The notes: generated by a model from the sequence alone, not told the origin. A DNA stretch of 64,000 bases from Pseudomonas californiensis (GCF_021147775.1 NZ_JAGTPK010000001.1:310001-374000); one strand, 5' to 3'. Positions 30,762 to 40,554 are shown, counted from the stretch's first letter. Program-made: numbers and translations.

Positions 30762-32498
30762 TTACATACGCTCCAGAGTTTCCAGACCCAACAAATCCAG
30801 GCCTTGCTTGAGGGTGCGACCGGTCAATGCTGCCAGACGCAGGCGGCTTTGTTGCTGATCAGGGTTTTCGGCACCGAGGATCGGGCAGTTTTCGTAGAAG
30901 CTGGAAAACAAGCCCGCAAGGTCGTACAGGTAAGCACACAGCACGTGTGGCGTGCCTTTTTCGGCCACGTTATTCAGTGTCTCGGTGAACTGCGCCAGAC
31001 GCGCAGCCAGTTCCTGCTCCTGAGGCGCGTCGAGCACGATCTGACCCTTGCTGGCATCGAAGGGCGTGCCCAGCTTGCGGAACACGCCGGAAACGCGCGT
31101 GTAGGCATACAGCAGGTACGGCGCGGTGTTGCCTTCGAAACTCAGCATCTGATCGAAGTTGAAGCTGTAGTCACTGGTGCGATGCTTGGACAGGTCCGCA
31201 TATTTCACGGCACTGATACCCACAGCCTTGGCGATGGCTCGCAGTTCGGCTTCAGCGGTGTCCGGGTTCTTTTCCTTGACCAGCGTATAGGCGCGCTCTT
31301 CGGCTTCGTCGAGCAGGTCGATCAGCTTGACGGTGCCGCCATCGCGGGTCTTGAACGGACGACCGTCGGCACCGTTCATGGTGCCGAAGCCCATGTGTTC
31401 GAGTTGCATGCCGTCATGGACGAAACCGGCGCGGCGTGCCACTTCAAACACCTGCTGGAAGTGCAGGGCCTGACGCTGGTCGACGAAATACAGCACGCGA
31501 TCAGCCTTGAGCACTTTGCTGCGGTAGCGGATAGCGGCCAGATCGGTCGTGGCGTACAGATAACCGCCACCAGCCTTTTGCACGATAACCGGCAGCGGGG
31601 TGTCTTCGGCAGTGCGGAATTCTTCGAGGAAGACACATTGCGCACCGTTGCTTTCAACCAGCAGCCCGGTGGCCTTCAGGTCATTGACGACATTGGCCAG
31701 GTCATCGTTATAGGCGCTTTCGCCCATCACGTCGGCGGGCGTCAGATTGACGTTGAGGCGTTCGTAGGTCTTCTGGCAATGCGACAGCGAAATCTCGTTG
31801 AAGCGCTTCCACAGCGTCAGGCATTCGGCATCGCCAGCCTGCAACTTGACCACCAGACCGCGAGCGCGCTCGGCGAACTCCTCGGATTCGTCGAAGCGTT
31901 GCTTGGCGGCGCGGTAGAAGTTCTCCAGGTCAGACAGCTCATCGCTGGTCGCCGGTTTTTCCTGCAGATAAGCCAGCAGCATGCCGAACTGGGTGCCCCA
32001 GTCGCCTACGTGGTTCTGGCGGATGACGGTGTCGCCGAGAAACGACAGCACATTGGCAACGCCATCGCCGATGATCGTCGAGCGCAAGTGGCCGACGTGC
32101 ATTTCCTTCGCCAGGTTGGGTGCCGACAGGTCGACGACCACACGCTGGGCCGAGCCTGCCTTGCGGACCGACAGTTGAGGGTCGGCCAGGGCTGCGTCCA
32201 GACGCGAAGCCAGTGCCTGGGTGTTCTGGAAGAAATTCAGAAAACCGGGGCCCGCGATCTCGACCTTGCTCACTTGTTCGTCGGCAGGCAGCGCAGCGAT
32301 CAGCTTTTCAGCCAGATCACGCGGTTTCATCCCGGCAGGCTTGGCCAGCATCATCGCAATATTGCTGGCGAAGTCGCCGTGGGTCTTGTCGCGTGCGTTT
32401 TCCACCTGGATCGCCGGCGTCAGCCCTTCTGGCAAGACGCCCTCGGTGACGAGGCGGGTCAGGGCTTGTTGGATCAGCTGGCGAATAGTGTCTTTCAT
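30762..32498 (-). CDS. argS: Arginyl-tRNA synthetase
   Basis: ArgS is a class I synthetase that charges tRNA-Arg. It has 578 residues. Motifs are the N-terminal tRNA D-loop domain, the HIGH-type signature [15 protein letters not shown] near 125-140, [13 protein letters not shown], and a C-terminal helical anticodon-binding domain ([30 protein letters not shown]) that ends LGLETLERM. It is 260 bp downstream of priA and is followed immediately by the SPOR gene. Confidence 0.97.
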   Translation of the reverse strand: MKDTIRQLIQQALTRLVTEGVLPEGLTPAIQVENARDKTHGDFASNIAMMLAKPAGMKPRDLAEKLIAALPADEQVSKVEIAGPGFLNFFQNTQALASRLDAALADPQLSVRKAGSAQRVVVDLSAPNLAKEMHVGHLRSTIIGDGVANVLSFLGDTVIRQNHVGDWGTQFGMLLAYLQEKPATSDELSDLENFYRAAKQRFDESEEFAERARGLVVKLQAGDAECLTLWKRFNEISLSHCQKTYERLNVNLTPADVMGESAYNDDLANVVNDLKATGLLVESNGAQCVFLEEFRTAEDTPLPVIVQKAGGGYLYATTDLAAIRYRSKVLKADRVLYFVDQRQALHFQQVFEVARRAGFVHDGMQLEHMGFGTMNGADGRPFKTRDGGTVKLIDLLDEAEERAYTLVKEKNPDTAEAELRAIAKAVGISAVKYADLSKHRTSDYSFNFDQMLSFEGNTAPYLLYAYTRVSGVFRKLGTPFDASKGQIVLDAPQEQELAARLAQFTETLNNVAEKGTPHVLCAYLYDLAGLFSSFYENCPILGAENPDQQQSRLRLAALTGRTLKQGLDLLGLETLERM

Positions 32499-32758
32499 GA
32501 GGCTCTCTTCGACCGCAAGCGCGGTGGCGCTTCGATGCGCGGGTGGAAAAACTCCGCATTATCCGTTGCCGAAGCCAGCTTGCCAACTGTGTTGGCGGCT
32601 TGTGGATCACGCAGGCGCCTGACTGTCCGGGCACGATTGACGGCTATCAGGTTGTGTGCGGCGATCATGGTGTCGCCTGACGAGGTCTGTCGAGGCGCCT
32701 TTAAAATCGGAAAACCTGATTTTATTCAGTCGGTTACGATCGGGCCATGATCCAGGTG

Positions 32759-34978
32759 TCAGTAAAGGTCGACAGGGTCTACGTCGAGTGACCAGCGGAC
32801 CTGTCGCCCGCTGGGCATTTGCTCCAGCATCAATAGCCAGGCGCTGAGCAGTTTGTGCAGGGGCGCGCGTGCACTGGACTGCAGCAGTAATTGTGCGCGA
32901 TACCGCCCGGCACGGCGTTCCATGGGCGCTGGCACAGGACCGAGCAGTTCGATACCGCCCAGGCTCATCTGTGCCACCAGTTGCTCGGCTTCGCTGCACG
33001 CGTGGTCCAGAAACTCTTCGGCCTGGCCGGGTTTGTGCGCCTCGGCACGCAGCAGCGCCAGATGCGAGAACGGCGGCAGCCCTGCTGAGCGGCGTTCGCT
33101 CAGGGCTTGCTCGGCGAACGCGAAATAGCCTTGCTCGGTGAGCTGGATCAGCAACGGGTGATCGGCCAGGTGAGTCTGGATGATCACTTTGCCCGGCTCT
33201 TCAGCCCGCCCGGCGCGCCCGGCCACCTGCACGATCAGCTGCGCCATGCGCTCGCTGGCGCGGAAATCGCCGGAAAACAACCCGCCGTCGGCGTCCAGAA
33301 TCGACACCAGCGTGACCCGCGGAAAGTGATGCCCCTTGGCGAGCATTTGCGTGCCGACCAGAATGCACGGCTGACCTTTCTGGATGGTTGCGAACAGTTG
33401 ATTCATCGCATCCTTGCGCGAGGTGCTGTCACGGTCGACGCGCAGCACGGGGTAATCAGGAAACAGTATCGCCAGCCGCTCTTCAGCCCGCTCGGTGCCT
33501 GCACCGACCGGGCGCAGGTCCACCTTGCCGCATGACGGACATTGGCGCGGCACCCGCTCGACGTATCCGCAATGGTGGCAGCGCAGCTCGCCAGAGCGTT
33601 GGTGAACGGTCATGCGGGCGTCACAGCGTTGGCAGCCCGACATCCAGCCACAGTCATGGCACAGCAGAGTGGGCGCAAAGCCACGGCGATTGAGGAACAC
33701 CAGCACTTGCTGGCCCGCTGCGAGAGTCTGGCCGATGGCCTGTTGCATCGGCCCGGAGATCCCGCTGTCGAGCGGTCTGCTCTTGACGTCCAGCCGCAGA
33801 AAGCGCGGTTGCTGAGCGCCGCCAGCTCGTTGATTCAGGCGCAACAGGCCGTAACGGCCGGTATAGGCGTTGTGCAGGCTCTCCAGAGAAGGCGTGGCCG
33901 AGCCCAGCACGATCGGGATGTTTTCCTGGCGGGCCCTGACCAGCGCCAGATCCCGCGCGTGGTAACGCAGGCCTTCCTGCTGTTTATAGGAGCCATCGTG
34001 TTCTTCGTCGATGATGATCAGGCCCGGGTTCTTCATGGGCGTGAACAGTGCCGAGCGCGTGCCAATAATAATGTCGGCTTCGCCGTCCCGTGCTGCCAGC
34101 CAGGCGTCCAGCCGCTCGCGGTCATTGACCGCCGAATGTACCAGCGCAATGCGCGCATTGAAGCGCTGCTCGAAGCGCGCCAGGGTCTGCGGGCCGAGGT
34201 TGATTTCCGGGATCAGCACCAGCGCCTGCTTGCCGGCTTCCAGCGTTTCGCGGATCAGTTGCAGGTAGACTTCGGTCTTGCCGCTGCCCGTGACGCCCGC
34301 CAGCAGAAACGCATGAAAGCTGTCGAACCCGGCGCGGATAGCTTCATAGGCTGCGCGCTGTTCAGTGTTGAGCGGCAGCTCCGGCTGAGCCAGCCAGTGT
34401 TCGTGCCGGGCGCTGGGAGCGTGGCTGCGTACCTCGACGTACACCAGTTCCTTGGCCAGCAGCAGGTTGAGGCTGTCCTTGTTGAGCATCAATTTACTGA
34501 GCAACTGATGCGCGACGCCGTGCGGGTGTTGGGCGAGGGTAGTCAACGCTTCGCGCTGCTTGGGTGCGCGAGCGATGCGCGGATCGTCGACGCTGGCACC
34601 GGAGGCTACATGCCAGAAGCGTTCCTGCCGGGTTTCGGCCAGCTCGCCCTGGCGCAACAGCACCGGCAAGGCCCAGCTCAGGGTGTCGCCCAGGCTGTGC
34701 TGGTAATACTGCGAAGTCCACAGGCACAGCTTGAACAGCGACGGCGGCAAAGGCGCCTGGCTGTCGAGCAGGGCTATGGCGGGCCTTAGCTTGTCAGCGG
34801 GAACCTCGCTGTGGTCCACGACGTCCACCAGAATGCCGATCATTTCTCGGCGCCCGAATGGCACCCGCAAACGCATGCCGGGCTGCAATTCGCTGCGCGA
34901 CACACCCGCAGGGGCACGGTAGTCGAACAGGCGGCGAAGCGGCGAGGGCAGGGCAAGGCGCAGGATGGCGTCGGGCAC
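32759..34978 (-). CDS. priA: Primosomal replication restart helicase PriA
   Basis: PriA reloads the replisome at stalled forks. GTG 34978 gives the family N-terminus (PDAILRLALPSPLRRLFDYRAP) and 739 residues; an in-frame upstream extension exists but is not conserved in character. The N-terminal DNA-binding domains precede Walker A GVTGSGKTEVYL near 230 and the DEEH box near 320. The zinc-binding cysteine cluster CHDCGWMSGCQRCDARM ... CHHCG ... CPSCG follows (~435-490), then the C-terminal helicase motifs (VGTQMLAKGHHFP, VAGRAGR). The divergent gene is rpmE. Confidence 0.96.
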   Translation of the reverse strand: MPDAILRLALPSPLRRLFDYRAPAGVSRSELQPGMRLRVPFGRREMIGILVDVVDHSEVPADKLRPAIALLDSQAPLPPSLFKLCLWTSQYYQHSLGDTLSWALPVLLRQGELAETRQERFWHVASGASVDDPRIARAPKQREALTTLAQHPHGVAHQLLSKLMLNKDSLNLLLAKELVYVEVRSHAPSARHEHWLAQPELPLNTEQRAAYEAIRAGFDSFHAFLLAGVTGSGKTEVYLQLIRETLEAGKQALVLIPEINLGPQTLARFEQRFNARIALVHSAVNDRERLDAWLAARDGEADIIIGTRSALFTPMKNPGLIIIDEEHDGSYKQQEGLRYHARDLALVRARQENIPIVLGSATPSLESLHNAYTGRYGLLRLNQRAGGAQQPRFLRLDVKSRPLDSGISGPMQQAIGQTLAAGQQVLVFLNRRGFAPTLLCHDCGWMSGCQRCDARMTVHQRSGELRCHHCGYVERVPRQCPSCGKVDLRPVGAGTERAEERLAILFPDYPVLRVDRDSTSRKDAMNQLFATIQKGQPCILVGTQMLAKGHHFPRVTLVSILDADGGLFSGDFRASERMAQLIVQVAGRAGRAEEPGKVIIQTHLADHPLLIQLTEQGYFAFAEQALSERRSAGLPPFSHLALLRAEAHKPGQAEEFLDHACSEAEQLVAQMSLGGIELLGPVPAPMERRAGRYRAQLLLQSSARAPLHKLLSAWLLMLEQMPSGRQVRWSLDVDPVDLY

Positions 34979-35046
34979 GCAGTGTTTACCTGTGGCGGCA
35001 GTGGGCGGAGGGGCGATCTTAGCAGACGGCCGGTGCAAAGGTTCGC

Positions 35047-35074
35047 TTGCGTCGCCTTGATTGTCTGGTACTAT
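35047..35074 (+). promoter_or_regulatory. Sigma-70 promoter for rpmE
   Basis: TTGCGT (35047-35052), 16-bp spacer, TACTAT (35069-35074) gives a plausible housekeeping promoter ~70 bp upstream of rpmE, in the priA-rpmE divergent gap. Confidence 0.55.
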
Positions 35075-35144
35075 CCGCAGCCTATTTCCGTGCGGTATTC
35101 AACAATAGTGTTGGGTGGCGGCACGTTAGACTGAGGAAGTACCG

Positions 35145-35366
35145 ATGAAAGCTGATATCCATCCAGTTTACGAAGCCATTGACGCGACCTGCAGCTGCGG
35201 CAATGTCATCAAGACCCGTTCCACTCTGGCCAAGCCTTTGAGCCTTGACGTGTGCAACGAGTGCCACCCGTTCTACACCGGCAAGCAGAAGACGCTTGAC
35301 GTTGGCGGCCGTGTCGACAAGTTCAAATCCCGTTTCGGTGCGTTCGGCGCAACCAAAGCGAAGTAA
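35145..35366 (+). CDS. rpmE: 50S ribosomal protein L31, zinc-binding (C+) form
   Basis: L31 is a 73-residue large-subunit protein that bridges to the small subunit. Four zinc ligands are intact: CSCG near residue 16 and CNECHPFY near residue 37. The C+ type is the zinc-replete paralogue; organisms usually carry a zinc-free copy under Zur control, which is not in this window. A ribosome site GAGGAAG precedes the ATG. The terminator-like hairpin for this gene lies inside the next gene (see 35405-35430). Confidence 0.97.
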   Translation: MKADIHPVYEAIDATCSCGNVIKTRSTLAKPLSLDVCNECHPFYTGKQKTLDVGGRVDKFKSRFGAFGATKAK

Positions 35367-35379
35367 GACTGGCTGCCCC

Positions 35380-36174
35380 ATGGGCATTTCCAGACTGCTT
35401 GAAAAGGCGCCCCTTGTGGGCGTCTTTTTTATGTCCGCGATTTGGTTGTCCAGCGCTCAGGCGTTCTGTCCTGCACCGGCCTCGCTGCCGACTGCGCAGG
35501 TAGAGCGTGTGGTGGATGGCGATACGTTGCGCCTCAGCGACGGTCGTAGCGTTCGGATGATCGGCCTCAATACCCCGGAAACCGGCAAGAAAGGCCAGTC
35601 TGCCGAGCCTTTTGCCGAGGCGGCCAAGCATCGCCTGCAAGCACTGGTGAAAGAAAGCGACGGCCAGGTCCGTGTACGCGTCGGTCAGCAGGACAAGGAC
35701 CGTTATGGTCGAACGCTGGCCAACGTTTATGGGCGCGACGGTGCCAATCTCGAAGCGCAGTTGCTCAGCGAAGGCCTGGGTTATCTGGTTGCGGTCGCGC
35801 CGAATACTGCTCTGGTCGATTGCCAGCAGAGCGCTGAGCGTCAGGCGCGTCTGGCCCGGCTTGGTGTCTGGCGTACCTCGCCGGTGCAAGCCGTCAACCA
35901 GATCAACCAGGGCGGTTTTGCGGTGGTCTCCGGACGCGTCACGGACGTGCAAAGCAATCGCGGTGGCCTGTGGATAGAGTTGCAAGGCTCGATGGTGTTG
36001 CGGGTGGCGCCCGACCTGGTCCCGGCATTCGACGTGGCAGCGCTGAAACGTTTGAAAGGCAAACAAATCGAGGCGCGCGGCTGGGTGGTGGACCGTTCCC
36101 GGCGCGGTGGTCTACAGTCAGGACAGGCGCGCTGGCTGATGCCGCTGACCCACCCGGCCATGCTCAACCCCTGA
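35380..36174 (+). CDS. Secreted thermonuclease (SNase-like) family protein
   Basis: This is a 264-residue exported nuclease-like protein. The N-terminus MGISRLLEKAPLVGVFFMSAIWLSSAQA reads as a signal peptide of about 28 residues. The SNase domain (residues ~40-170) has VVDGDTLRL (metal-binding Asp), MIGLNTPETG with the catalytic-type Pro/Glu, and DKDRYGRTLANVYG with the conserved Arg. The C-terminal ~90 residues form an OB-like beta domain (FAVVSGRVTDVQSNRGGLWIEL ... GKQIEARGWVV). The start has no strong ribosome site, but starting at the next Met (residue 18) would leave too short a signal peptide. It is 13 nt after rpmE. Confidence 0.85.
   Translation: MGISRLLEKAPLVGVFFMSAIWLSSAQAFCPAPASLPTAQVERVVDGDTLRLSDGRSVRMIGLNTPETGKKGQSAEPFAEAAKHRLQALVKESDGQVRVRVGQQDKDRYGRTLANVYGRDGANLEAQLLSEGLGYLVAVAPNTALVDCQQSAERQARLARLGVWRTSPVQAVNQINQGGFAVVSGRVTDVQSNRGGLWIELQGSMVLRVAPDLVPAFDVAALKRLKGKQIEARGWVVDRSRRGGLQSGQARWLMPLTHPAMLNP
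35405..35430 (+). terminator. rpmE terminator embedded in the nuclease signal-peptide codons
   Basis: AGGCGCCC (35405-35412) pairs with GGGCGTCT (35418-35425), with one G-U pair, over CTTGT, followed by six T (35425-35430). This is a classic intrinsic terminator 39 bp after rpmE, lying within codons ~9-17 of the downstream gene. Confidence 0.8.
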
Positions 36175-36357
36175 AACCTCGCGAAAATGTACATGTTTCG
36201 ATGAGCGGTCAGGGCTGCTTTATTTCATGCGCCTAAGCGGAAAGTCTAAGAACACGCCCCTTGACAGCAGTGACTGGTCAGTCTTGTTAGGACTATGCAT
36301 CTTGCGTATCCTCGGCGGTCCGTCTGTCCCACAGTAAAAAAAGCGGAATCCACTACA

Positions 36358-37626
36358 ATGTCAGATTTGAAAACTGCCGCGCTCGAATACCATGCCAATC
36401 CTCGTCCGGGGAAGCTGAGCGTCGAACTCACCAAGCCGACCGCAACCGCTCGTGACCTGGCTCTGGCCTACAGCCCTGGCGTTGCAGAACCCGTGCGTGA
36501 AATCGCCCGTGACCCTGAGCTGGCCTACAAGTACACCGGCAAAGGCAACCTGGTAGCAGTTATTTCCGATGGCACCGCGATTCTGGGCCTCGGCGATCTG
36601 GGCCCATTGGCCTCCAAACCGGTCATGGAAGGTAAAGGGGTTCTGTTCAAGCGTTTCGCCGGTATCGACGTGTTCGACATCGAAGTCGATTCCGAAAGCC
36701 CGCAAGCCTTCATCGACACCGTCAAGCGTATCTCCATCACGTTCGGCGGCATCAACCTGGAAGATATCAAGGCACCTGAGTGCTTCGAGATCGAGAAAGC
36801 ACTGATCGAACAGTGCGACATCCCGGTTTTCCACGATGACCAGCACGGCACGGCTATCGTGACCGCTGCCGGCATGATCAACGCGCTGGAAATCGTCGGC
36901 AAAAGCCTCGACTCCGCCAAGATCGTCTGCTTGGGCGCTGGCGCTGCTGCCATCTCGTGCATGAAGCTGCTGGTAAGCATGGGCGCGAAGATCGAAAACA
37001 TCTTCATGGTTGACCGTACTGGCGTGATCCACTCCGGCCGTACCGACCTGAACCAGTACAAGGCCGTTTTCGCTCATGCGACCGAAAAGCGCACCCTGAC
37101 CGATGCACTGGATGGCGCTGACGTATTCGTCGGTCTGTCGGGTCCTAACCTGCTGAGCGCTGAAAACCTGAACCTGATGGCGAAGGATCCGATCGTGTTC
37201 GCGTGCTCGAACCCTGATCCGGAAATCTCCCCTGAACTGGCTCATGCCACTCGCAGCGACGTGATCATGGCGACCGGCCGTTCGGACTACCCGAACCAGG
37301 TCAATAACGTACTGGGCTTCCCGTTCATCTTCCGCGGTGCTCTGGACGTTCGCGCCAAGCGCATCAACGAAGAAATGAAAATCGCAGCCGCCAATGCCCT
37401 GCGCGAACTGGCCAAGCTGCCTGTTCCTCAGGAAGTCTGCGACGCCTACGGTGGTATCAAGCTGGAATTCGGCCGTGAATACATCATTCCGAAGCCAATG
37501 GACACCCGCCTGCTGGGCCTGATCGCCGATGCAGTAGCCAAGGCAGCCATCGAGAGCGGCGTTGCAACCCTGCCGTATCCGAAGCACTACCCGCTGACCA
37601 GCGTGGACGATGTGTTCAAGGGCTGA
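36358..37626 (+). CDS. maeB: NADP-type malic enzyme, short form
   Basis: This enzyme oxidatively decarboxylates malate to pyruvate with NAD(P)H production. ATG 36358 gives 422 residues, the short form without the C-terminal phosphotransacetylase-like domain of E. coli MaeB. Visible are YSPGVAEPVREIA (residues ~40), GNLVAVISDGTAILGLGDLGPLASKPVMEGKG, the catalytic/metal region KAPECFEIE and FHDDQHGTA, and the Rossmann GAGAAAISCMKLL. The preceding gap has TTGACA (36261-36266) and a 12-bp inverted repeat (36272-36283). A bidirectional terminator follows. Confidence 0.94.
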   Translation: MSDLKTAALEYHANPRPGKLSVELTKPTATARDLALAYSPGVAEPVREIARDPELAYKYTGKGNLVAVISDGTAILGLGDLGPLASKPVMEGKGVLFKRFAGIDVFDIEVDSESPQAFIDTVKRISITFGGINLEDIKAPECFEIEKALIEQCDIPVFHDDQHGTAIVTAAGMINALEIVGKSLDSAKIVCLGAGAAAISCMKLLVSMGAKIENIFMVDRTGVIHSGRTDLNQYKAVFAHATEKRTLTDALDGADVFVGLSGPNLLSAENLNLMAKDPIVFACSNPDPEISPELAHATRSDVIMATGRSDYPNQVNNVLGFPFIFRGALDVRAKRINEEMKIAAANALRELAKLPVPQEVCDAYGGIKLEFGREYIIPKPMDTRLLGLIADAVAKAAIESGVATLPYPKHYPLTSVDDVFKG

Positions 37627-37640
37627 TCTCCTTGAGGCAT

Positions 37641-37669
37641 AAAAAACCCGCAGAAATGCGGGTTTTTTT
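37641..37669. terminator. Bidirectional terminator between maeB and the GTPase gene
   Basis: CCCGCA (37647-37652) pairs with TGCGGG (37657-37662) over a GAAA tetraloop, flanked by six A and seven T. It can serve both convergent genes. Confidence 0.92.
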
Positions 37670-37683
37670 ATGGAGGCGGATTG

Positions 37684-39072
37684 TCAGCCCTCAAGAACGA
37701 TCTCGGCCAGTTCATCGATAGCGTCCTGCCGTTCGGCCTGGTTGGGCCTGGCGCGCGGGTTGAGCGTTGACCACTGCGGATGAGCGCGGGCTCGGGACAG
37801 CGAATCCGGCAACTTGCCCTTGCGCCAGTTCTTGTCTTGCGGCGTGGTCAACTCAATGCTGTGAATTGCCGCATGCCCTCTGACGCCCAGCGCCAGTAGC
37901 AGATGACCCTGGCGCAAGGCCAGCAGACGCAGCACGGCGTCATCAACGGTCAGCTCTCTGTTGCCTTTCAACTTGCCCAGCAACCGGGCGCCGTAACTGC
38001 GCGCCGTCAGCAGGGCACCGCCGGCAATCGCCCCCACCAGCGTCGCAGCGCCCAGGGTGATGCCGCCAACCATCAGGTCGACCCCGGCGCCGGCCGCTGC
38101 GCCAGCTGCCACGCCGCCTCCCACACGCACCCCCATCAACTTGAGGGTTTCCGGGTTGAACAGATCATCGCCCCAACGGCCGTCCATCAGCGGCAGGTCG
38201 CTGGTAGTCACGTCGTCCTTTCGAAAGTTATGCAGCTTGAGGAGCGATTCAACACACTGCTGCTCGCGCTGACGGACTGCCTGACGCAGTGCCTCGATGG
38301 CCTGCTGTTCTTCATCAGCGGTGGTCTCGACGCTGCGACGACATGCCGCGCAGTCGATCAGCGTTTCAGCGATCAAGCGCGCTGCGCTGTGTCGTTTGGC
38401 TTGTCGCTGTTTTTCCTGATCCAGAATCAGACGTTCGAGCCTGGGCCGCGCGCTTTCCAGCAGCAGCGCCAGGCTTTCATAAAGACGCCGTCCGCCGTCT
38501 TCCGGCGGAGCCACGCTGTCGAAGCGCACCAGCGCATGCAAGCCCAGGCGCGAGAGGGCTTCGCGCCATTCCGACTCACGATGCTCACGTGCACTTACAA
38601 AATTGAGTACCGGCAACAAGGGTTTGCCGCAACTGGCCAGAACCGCCAGCTCGTCACGGTACTTGGACAGGACGGGTTCGCGAGCATCAATCACGTACAG
38701 GCCCGCATCCGAGTCCAGCAATTGGCGCAGCACCTTGGCCTCCTGCTCGAAGCGCTGCCGTGCTTCGCTGCCTTCCAGAAAGCGTCCCAGTCGCGCAGGC
38801 CCGTCCAGCCGCTCGCCAGGACGATCAAGGCGTTCCAGGTAGTCAAGAAGTGCTATGGCGTCTTCAAGGCCGGGTGTGTCGTACAGCTCGACCACCGCTT
38901 CGCCGTCCACTGACAGGCGGGCGCCCTCGACATGGCGAGTGGTACTTGGCCGATGAGACACCACGCCAAAGGTGATATCGCCGGTCAGGGTGCGCAGCAG
39001 CGAGGTCTTGCCCACGTTGGTGTGCCCGACGACGGCAAGCTTGATGGCGTGAACCGTGTTCACTTCACTCAT
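37684..39072 (-). CDS. GTPase with C-terminal DUF3482 domain
   Basis: This is an Era/TrmE-like GTPase of unknown role, 462 residues. G1 is GHTNVGKTS (16-24), G2 lies in SHRPSTTRHVEG, and G3 is YDTPGLED (near 64). The usual G4 NKxD is not visible; NFVSAREH occupies that position, so nucleotide specificity is uncertain. A helical middle region (ILDQEKQRQAKRHSAARL) precedes a glycine/alanine-rich hydrophobic segment (residues ~315-355, GVGGGVAAGAAAGAGVDLMVGGITLGAA) that could insert in membrane, and a conserved C-terminus. Its start overlaps the DUF2868 gene by 8 nt; the two are a conserved pair as I recall it. Confidence 0.85.
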   Translation of the reverse strand: MSEVNTVHAIKLAVVGHTNVGKTSLLRTLTGDITFGVVSHRPSTTRHVEGARLSVDGEAVVELYDTPGLEDAIALLDYLERLDRPGERLDGPARLGRFLEGSEARQRFEQEAKVLRQLLDSDAGLYVIDAREPVLSKYRDELAVLASCGKPLLPVLNFVSAREHRESEWREALSRLGLHALVRFDSVAPPEDGGRRLYESLALLLESARPRLERLILDQEKQRQAKRHSAARLIAETLIDCAACRRSVETTADEEQQAIEALRQAVRQREQQCVESLLKLHNFRKDDVTTSDLPLMDGRWGDDLFNPETLKLMGVRVGGGVAAGAAAGAGVDLMVGGITLGAATLVGAIAGGALLTARSYGARLLGKLKGNRELTVDDAVLRLLALRQGHLLLALGVRGHAAIHSIELTTPQDKNWRKGKLPDSLSRARAHPQWSTLNPRARPNQAERQDAIDELAEIVLEG

Positions 39073-40444
39073 GGCCCGTCTCCAACCAGTTCAGTGGCGC
39101 ACTGTCTGACCAAGGCAGTTGCAATTGCTCCAGCGCGCTATGCCAGTCATCGAGCCGTTCAGCGTCCAGGGTTTGCCCTGCGGGCGCTGGCAGCAGCCAG
39201 ATACGCGTTGCCCCGGCACCGCGGGCCAGCTCGGCAATCAGCGCGACGCTGCCACGGTCCGGCGATCGACGCGGGTCGCAGGCAATCACCAGCCTTGCGG
39301 GCGGATAGAGGCTCAGTTGCTCAAGCAGTCGGTTGCGGGATTCACGGCTGTCGAGAATGCCTGCGTTCGCGACACCTGACGCAAGCTCGGGCGGCCAGGG
39401 ATGCTGGCCATCCAGTTCGATGGCCACCAGCAATGCGCCGTCACTCACGGTTGCGCCCGGGTTTGGATGAACCTGATGCAGCAAAGCGGGTTCGGCGTCG
39501 TTCACGCCCAGTCGTTCACTGCTGGGCATCAGCCGTTCGCGTAATTCCAGATAATCAGGCAATTCCAGGTCGAGACGCAGCGCGGCGCGTCCGCGCTTCC
39601 AGCGCCACAGGCAGAACGCCGCCAGCATCAGGCGCGGCACGATGCCGTAGAACAGCAGCACGCCCACCAGCCAGGCTGCCCAGGCTTGTCGGGCGCTTTC
39701 AAGGCTCAGTGCACCACTGCCGCTGGCGCGGATCATGGTTTCGTCCGGCACGCTGAACCCCAGCCACCCCGGAATCGTGCTCAGCGCCTGGGTCAGGCTG
39801 ACAAAGGTATCGCTGCTCAGGATGGTGGTTTCCCAGACAAAACCGTAGCGCCGGGTTGCCATCAGCATCAACAACAGCACCAACGCGCTGAGCAGGGCCA
39901 GCAACCAGAGCCCGTGAACCAGCAGACCCAGCACCCAGCGGTTGAGGCGTTTGCGCTGCAGCAGCAGGATCAACGCAGGTGCCAGTTGAGCGGCCTGGGC
40001 GTCACGCGCCAGCTTTTCGCTCAGCCATAGCCAGAGGCGGCCCAGCCCGCTGTTGCTGCGCCCGGCAAACACAAAGCCCAGCGCCCAACTGATCAGCAAT
40101 ACCAGGTTCAAGCCCAGCAGGCTGCCAAGCGCCCAGAACACGTTGACCGGCGACTGCCCGTCGCCCATCGCTGCGAACGCCAGGCCCGCGCCGCTGATGA
40201 CAGCGAAGATCGCCAGCGCGATCAGTGCCAGGCGCGCACCTTGCTTCCAGTGATGCAGCGCCGCAACCATGCCGTCGCGCTCGGCCAGCCACAAGGCGCG
40301 ATGCTGAATGCGGGCGGTCAGGTCGCCTTGGGCGGCGCGGGCGCGTCGATTGGCTTCCTGATCATCAAGCGTGCCTGCCTGGCGCTCGCGCAGGCGCACA
40401 GCTTCAGTCAGCCAGAGGGTGTCGAGTGGGGTCAGCGAAGTCAC
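39065..40444 (-). CDS. DUF2868 membrane protein
   Basis: This is a 459-residue multi-pass inner-membrane protein of unknown function. Starts GTG 40444 and TTG 40459 are both possible; GTG is used here as it follows a purine-rich AAGAGA. Hydrophobic segments lie near residues 70-95 (LALIALAIFAVISGAGLAF), 108-130, 170-195 (LLVHGLWLLALLSALVLLLML), and 265-290 (AWLVGVLLFYGIVPRLMLAAF). The C-terminal ~150 residues look soluble and Rossmann-like (LLVAIELDGQHPWPPELASG ... RLVIACDPRRSPDRGSVALI). The stop overlaps the GTPase start by 8 nt, indicating tight coupling. Confidence 0.8.
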   Translation of the reverse strand: MTSLTPLDTLWLTEAVRLRERQAGTLDDQEANRRARAAQGDLTARIQHRALWLAERDGMVAALHHWKQGARLALIALAIFAVISGAGLAFAAMGDGQSPVNVFWALGSLLGLNLVLLISWALGFVFAGRSNSGLGRLWLWLSEKLARDAQAAQLAPALILLLQRKRLNRWVLGLLVHGLWLLALLSALVLLLMLMATRRYGFVWETTILSSDTFVSLTQALSTIPGWLGFSVPDETMIRASGSGALSLESARQAWAAWLVGVLLFYGIVPRLMLAAFCLWRWKRGRAALRLDLELPDYLELRERLMPSSERLGVNDAEPALLHQVHPNPGATVSDGALLVAIELDGQHPWPPELASGVANAGILDSRESRNRLLEQLSLYPPARLVIACDPRRSPDRGSVALIAELARGAGATRIWLLPAPAGQTLDAERLDDWHSALEQLQLPWSDSAPLNWLETGHE

Positions 40445-40554
40445 ACGGCGTCTCTTCAATGAGTTCAGCGGTGAGCATAACCGCTGTCATCGGACTGAGC
40501 ACGGCATGTAACAGTTCAGTGGCTTGCCGAGCGGGCTCTGATATTCTCGCCGCC

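Noticed and set aside
30729-32750. Long open frame opposite argS
   Set aside because: It is antisense to a complete synthetase with intact motifs.
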